Shown here piece by piece: positions 60,368 through 64,000 of a stretch of DNA of 64,000 nt. The position numbers and the translations under genes were made by a program. The stretch is from Butyrivibrio sp. Lineage in GTDB: Bacteria; Bacillota; Clostridia; Lachnospirales; Lachnospiraceae. Location: assembly GCA_015056585.1 (NCBI GenBank), contig SVFZ01000052.1:62001-126000 (forward strand), given 5' to 3'. The notes below the pieces were generated by a model. The model ran no database searches. It was given only the letters and a program-made list of their open reading frames with translations, and had not been told where the DNA came from. Every line of letters begins with the position of its first letter. The first letter of the stretch is position 1.

Positions 60368-62317
60368 TTATGCTTTTTTAATAAAAAAAATTGCATTTTT
60401 ATTATTAGCTTTTCCAGCGTAGCAAAACATGCCACAAAGAGCTCCTGTAAACCTTTTTCCGCGTTTTAATCCCTCATCGCAGAGGTAATAAACGTTATCA
60501 AGGCTTGTAAAAAGAATATCCGAAGTACCATCATTTTTTTCATAAATATCTTCAAGTTCACAATAGTAAAAGGACCTTTTCAGGAAGTGAGTATCCATCG
60601 TAAGTTTCAGGTATTTTGTATTTTCCGAAAAAGATATTTCCTGCTCCATTATGTCATCATCATCGCCTATGTGCTGATTCAAAAATATATATGTTTTCCC
60701 GTCTTTATTCTTAAGTCCGAAAAGAAGATATGTACTCTCATCATAATAACCGGTTATTCCGGCACTTTGCCCCTCTTCCAGTTCAGGGATTTCAAGATAG
60801 ACTGAATATATTTCAGAAAATGATGTCTGTCTTGTGAGGGCCAGATTTTTTGCTTTTATTGATGAAAAGCTCTCTCTGCTTCCTTTTATTTCAAATCGCC
60901 TGAATGCATCGTTATCTGAGCAAACAATATCACCTTCTTTTAAAGAGCGTGTTGTCATGTAGTCAAAAGGAAGAGAGCAAGGCGAAATCTTTACATGACA
61001 GGAGTCATTTTCAGTCTCAGGATAGGGCTTTATCTGCATACAGGAAGGTCCCTTAAGGGAATTGACAATTGGCCATCCATCCGCAGTCCAGGTAACAGGG
61101 TCAAGAGCAGTCTCTCTTCCCAAAATGCTGTATTCATCGCCAATTTGCCTGCCACACAGATACACCATGTACCATCTGCCGTCAGGTGTTTCCACCAGAT
61201 CTCCGTGTCCGCATCTTTGAATAGTTGCTCCCTCATCATTTTGTCTCATTATTGGGTTATAGGGACAGGGCTCATAAACGCCCATCAGCTCTTTGCTTCT
61301 TGCCACAGTTACTCTGTGCCCCTCTCCTGTGCCGCCCTCTGCCTGTAAGAGGTAATAATATCCGTCTTTTTTGTAGATATGCGGCCCTTCCGGCGCTCTT
61401 TTATTACTTCCGTAGTAAAGGAGTTTTGCATCGGATATCTTTTTTGTGCCGGTCTTATCAAGCTCAAATATCCTTGCGCCCCTGTTCAGGAGCATATAAC
61501 GCCTTCCGTCATCATCATTAAAAAGTCCGGGATCTATTCCATCTTCATCAATGAAAACAGGTTCGGAGTAAGGGCCTTCAGGTTTATCCGAATACACAAC
61601 CATCTGCCTTCTGAAAACCGTGCCCGTATCATTTAATCTGTATGTGGCGGCAATGTAAAATTTACCTTCATAGTAGGAAATATCCGGAGCCCAGTAGCCT
61701 CTTCCCCCTTCCAGATCATCAAGATACGCCCACCTGGGATTTGTGATTGCGTGACCTATTATCTCCCAGTGCACAAGGTCTTTTGAGTGTGATATCGGGA
61801 TACAGGGAAAAAAGATGAAGGATGAATTTACCATGTAGTAATCATCACCCACACGGCATATGGAAGGGTCAGGGAAAAAGCCGCATCTTATCGGATTTCG
61901 GTAAAAGTCTTCATAGGGATGTTTGTACTTTTCCTCAAGAAACTCTTCTATACTCTCGTATCCATGCTCTTTTTCCAAAAGATCATCTATTTGCAAAGAA
62001 GCTTTACATTCAAAAGACTCTAAGATTTCTTTGATCTTTTGCTTACTTTCTTTGTCATCTTTTGCAAGGATCATCAAATGCACAATATCCCAGGGTGTCA
62101 CAAGGTCTTCGTCTCCCTGGAGCGGATCCAGACCACACCTGTCTGTAAGATACTTAAACATTTCACAGTTTCCTGAGACAGCCGCATAGTGCAGAGCTGT
62201 CCTATGCTTTTTAGCAAATTCATTGAGGCTCGATCTCGAGTACTCAACAATCCATTTAACCAGTTCAAAATCCCCTGTAATTGCCGCTTCATATATGGAA
62301 ATGCTTCCTACATCCAT
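60368..62317 (-). CDS. Ankyrin-repeat / GH43 glycoside hydrolase fusion
   Basis: 649 residues. Residues about 5-85 are two to three ankyrin repeats (IYEAAITGDFELVKWIVEY, TALHYAAVSGNCEMFKYLTD, VTPWDIVHLMI), then a helical linker. GH43 five-bladed propeller from about 140: general base D150 in FFPDPSICRVGDDYYMV, modulator D212 in YWAPDISYY, general acid E310 in APEGPHIYK. A C-terminal beta domain follows (GITGYYDESTYLLFGLKNKDGKTYIFLNQ), as in GH43 xylosidases/arabinofuranosidases. No signal peptide, so it should act in the cytosol on imported oligosaccharides. Downstream partner of another GH43 gene, 28 bases away. Confidence 0.85.
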   Translation of the reverse strand: MDVGSISIYEAAITGDFELVKWIVEYSRSSLNEFAKKHRTALHYAAVSGNCEMFKYLTDRCGLDPLQGDEDLVTPWDIVHLMILAKDDKESKQKIKEILESFECKASLQIDDLLEKEHGYESIEEFLEEKYKHPYEDFYRNPIRCGFFPDPSICRVGDDYYMVNSSFIFFPCIPISHSKDLVHWEIIGHAITNPRWAYLDDLEGGRGYWAPDISYYEGKFYIAATYRLNDTGTVFRRQMVVYSDKPEGPYSEPVFIDEDGIDPGLFNDDDGRRYMLLNRGARIFELDKTGTKKISDAKLLYYGSNKRAPEGPHIYKKDGYYYLLQAEGGTGEGHRVTVARSKELMGVYEPCPYNPIMRQNDEGATIQRCGHGDLVETPDGRWYMVYLCGRQIGDEYSILGRETALDPVTWTADGWPIVNSLKGPSCMQIKPYPETENDSCHVKISPCSLPFDYMTTRSLKEGDIVCSDNDAFRRFEIKGSRESFSSIKAKNLALTRQTSFSEIYSVYLEIPELEEGQSAGITGYYDESTYLLFGLKNKDGKTYIFLNQHIGDDDDIMEQEISFSENTKYLKLTMDTHFLKRSFYYCELEDIYEKNDGTSDILFTSLDNVYYLCDEGLKRGKRFTGALCGMFCYAGKANNKNAIFFIKKA

Positions 62318-62345
62318 GTTACTCTCCTCATACGTTCCTATAGTT

Positions 62346-64000
62346 TTACAGCTCTGTGGTTTTTACATAATAAAAGTCCGCAAAGCCGGCATCTTTGCAT
62401 TCAGAATTACTTCCCAGTGCATAGATTCCGATTTTCGCGCCAACCCATGTATGATCAGATGGTGTGTAACTTATACCGGTGTCCATATACTCACCGTTTC
62501 CAAACTTTACAAATACTTTCAGGTGCGGATTCTCGCCGGTAAGAGGTTTGTAAACGTTTTGGAAATACAGCTTTTCGGAATCGGTTTTTTCTTTTTCCGG
62601 AAGATCAAAAATCATCTTCCAGGTTATGTCTGATATACTCTCACAGCTAAAGTCCGCACCATAATACTCCGCTATATTACAGGAACTTATTACTGTTTCT
62701 TTTTTATCATGATCGCCACCGGAAGACTCACAGACCTTTAAGGAAAAAGAGCCTTCTAAAGCCTTCTCAATGAAAGCTGTAATGTACTGTCCGCCAGTCA
62801 TAACAACTCCGGCTCTTTCACCGTCCCGAAGCCCTTTGGCACTCATTTTTATTTCCGTTTCAAACACAGGGAAAATAAGTTTCTGAGTAAGTACATTTGA
62901 GCTGTTCCAAATAATGGGCCTCTCATCTTTAGAAGTATTTAGTGCATAAAGCCTTATTCCACCCTTAGTATCCTCTGCGCACAGTGCATCTGAATTTCTG
63001 TTATTTAAACATTCATGCTCCGGGATACCGGAACAAAATGACTCATTATGGTTTCCAAGCCACTGCCACAAAAGGCCGTATTTCCCATTTTCAAAATAAT
63101 CAGAGGCTTCAAGACATGCAGGCTCTTTACTTTCATATCCGGTGTTTGGTTTTTCCATTTCAAAAGCCGGCTCTCCCCATCCTTCGCAAGATGCATTTAC
63201 ACCAATTACAGGCCAGCCGTCGTTCCATTTTACTGGCTGCAGATGGCATATCCTTCCATAAAGACCTCTGTCCTGAAAATGAATGAACCATTCGTCGCCA
63301 TTTACAGTATCCACAAGACCGCCCTGGTGAGGACCGTTTATCACTGTATTTCCGGTGTCCATGATCTTTTTAATCTCAAAAGGCCCGTGAATGTCCTTTG
63401 AACGCAGCGCCACCTGATAGCCGTCCTTTACTCCTCCTGCCGGTGCAAGAATGTAGTAATAGCCATCTCTTTTGTAAACCTTTGGACCTTCTATTGTGAG
63501 AGCCTCGTGTTTTGGATCATTACCGTTAAATATAAAATGATCCTCAGATAATACAGAAAGACCGTCAGGACTGATTTCAAAAATACCAAGTATACTCTTG
63601 AAACCTATTCTGCTCTTGGCATAACCGTGGATAACATAAGCCCTGCCATCATCATCCCAAAAAGGGCATGGATCTATAAGTCCTTTGCCCTCAAGAATAC
63701 ATACCGGCTCATCCCACTTGCCCAAAGGATCTTTTGTCTTTACCACGTAATATCCTTCATCAGGCATTCCGTAAAAGATGTAAAATACTCCCTCATGATA
63801 CCTTATAGCAGGAGCCCATACTCCCTCAGAGTGCCTTGGAATATTAAATCTCTCCTCTTTGATATTTTTAAGGGCATAATTTACAAGCTTCCAATTGACA
63901 AGATCCTTTGATGTTAAAATCGGAAGCCCCGGTGTATAGTTAAAACTGCTTGCAGTCAAATAATATGTATCATCAACCCTGATAACATCAGGATCGGAAT
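62346..64000 (-). CDS. GH43 family glycoside hydrolase, N-terminus outside the window
   Basis: 550 residues visible; the frame runs through the right edge, and a TTG at 63959 is not the start because the catalytic segment SDPDVIRVDDTYYLTASSF precedes and spans it. Base Asp in SDPDV; general acid Glu in TIEGPKVYKRDGYYYIL. WAPAIRYHEG replaces the usual WAPD; this variant is known from some GH43 subfamilies. A C-terminal beta domain (IWNSSNVLTQKLIFPVFETEIKMSAKGLRDGERAGVVMTGGQYI) resembles that of beta-xylosidases. Probably an arabinofuranosidase/xylosidase acting with the ankyrin-GH43 enzyme. Confidence 0.88.
   Translation of the reverse strand, partial: SDPDVIRVDDTYYLTASSFNYTPGLPILTSKDLVNWKLVNYALKNIKEERFNIPRHSEGVWAPAIRYHEGVFYIFYGMPDEGYYVVKTKDPLGKWDEPVCILEGKGLIDPCPFWDDDGRAYVIHGYAKSRIGFKSILGIFEISPDGLSVLSEDHFIFNGNDPKHEALTIEGPKVYKRDGYYYILAPAGGVKDGYQVALRSKDIHGPFEIKKIMDTGNTVINGPHQGGLVDTVNGDEWFIHFQDRGLYGRICHLQPVKWNDGWPVIGVNASCEGWGEPAFEMEKPNTGYESKEPACLEASDYFENGKYGLLWQWLGNHNESFCSGIPEHECLNNRNSDALCAEDTKGGIRLYALNTSKDERPIIWNSSNVLTQKLIFPVFETEIKMSAKGLRDGERAGVVMTGGQYITAFIEKALEGSFSLKVCESSGGDHDKKETVISSCNIAEYYGADFSCESISDITWKMIFDLPEKEKTDSEKLYFQNVYKPLTGENPHLKVFVKFGNGEYMDTGISYTPSDHTWVGAKIGIYALGSNSECKDAGFADFYYVKTTEL

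Overview
The window looks like chromosomal core sequence of an anaerobic, low-to-mid GC Firmicute of the Lachnospiraceae, most like Butyrivibrio or Pseudobutyrivibrio. This is inferred from the gene set: folate ECF transporter under a THF riboswitch, T-box tyrS, acetate kinase, GH43 glycosidases without visible secretion signals, and the Firmicute gene orders ffh-rpsP-khpA, plsX-acpP-rnc-smc-ftsY and rplS-rbgA-rnhB-yraN. No rRNA, tRNA, CRISPR array, phage or insertion sequence was seen. Most genes are on the minus strand; the plus-strand exceptions are fsa, folT with a small orphan, prs, tmcAL and a large cNMP-domain-like protein.

Region by region. 0-7 kb: truncated Na+/solute symporter, fsa, then a minus-strand group (purine nucleoside phosphorylase, MTA/SAH-type deaminase, membrane MutS-like ATPase, RNase HI, phosphoesterase, degenerate cNMP-domain protein). 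7-12.4 kb: cytosolic serine hydrolase and a Zn/Cd/Pb efflux operon (CadC-type sensor, free-standing metallochaperone domain, P1B-2 ATPase), then a lipoprotein. 12.4-15.5 kb: tyrS with a complete T-box leader, divergent from folT with a THF riboswitch and a strong SD/anti-SD pair; a small orphan gene. 15.5-20 kb: radical SAM/PDZ protein-der-plsY-gpsA operon. 20-24 kb: prs, a VanRS-like two-component pair, pgeF. 24-30 kb: yraN, orphan FlhB-C-like and FliK-like genes, rnhB, rbgA flanked by two signal peptidases, rplS. 30-36.5 kb: a nucleoside salvage operon (udp, nupNOPQ, cdd). 36.6-40.5 kb: ylxM-ffh-rpsP-khpA-trmD-rimM, with trmD before rimM. 40.5-45.6 kb: AraC regulator, GH25 muramidase, YitT protein, threonine deaminase, ftsY. 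45.6-53.8 kb: smc, rnc, acpP, plsX, rpmF, an AraC regulator, ackA. 53.9-57.4 kb (plus): tmcAL and a 703-residue protein with a cNMP-like N-terminus. 57.5-64 kb: TIM-barrel isomerase, chemotaxis receptor, an ankyrin-GH43 fusion and a second, truncated GH43.

Regulatory DNA is unusually readable: T-box, THF riboswitch, CadC operator, a catabolite-response element between ackA and tmcAL, several strong promoters, and many hairpin terminators. The most interesting unexplained items are two long imperfect intergenic palindromes (about 186 and 147 bp), one lying where rimM would normally be; the ankyrin-GH43 fusion; and the 703-residue cNMP-like protein. All functional statements rest on motif reading and remembered family features; no database search was run.
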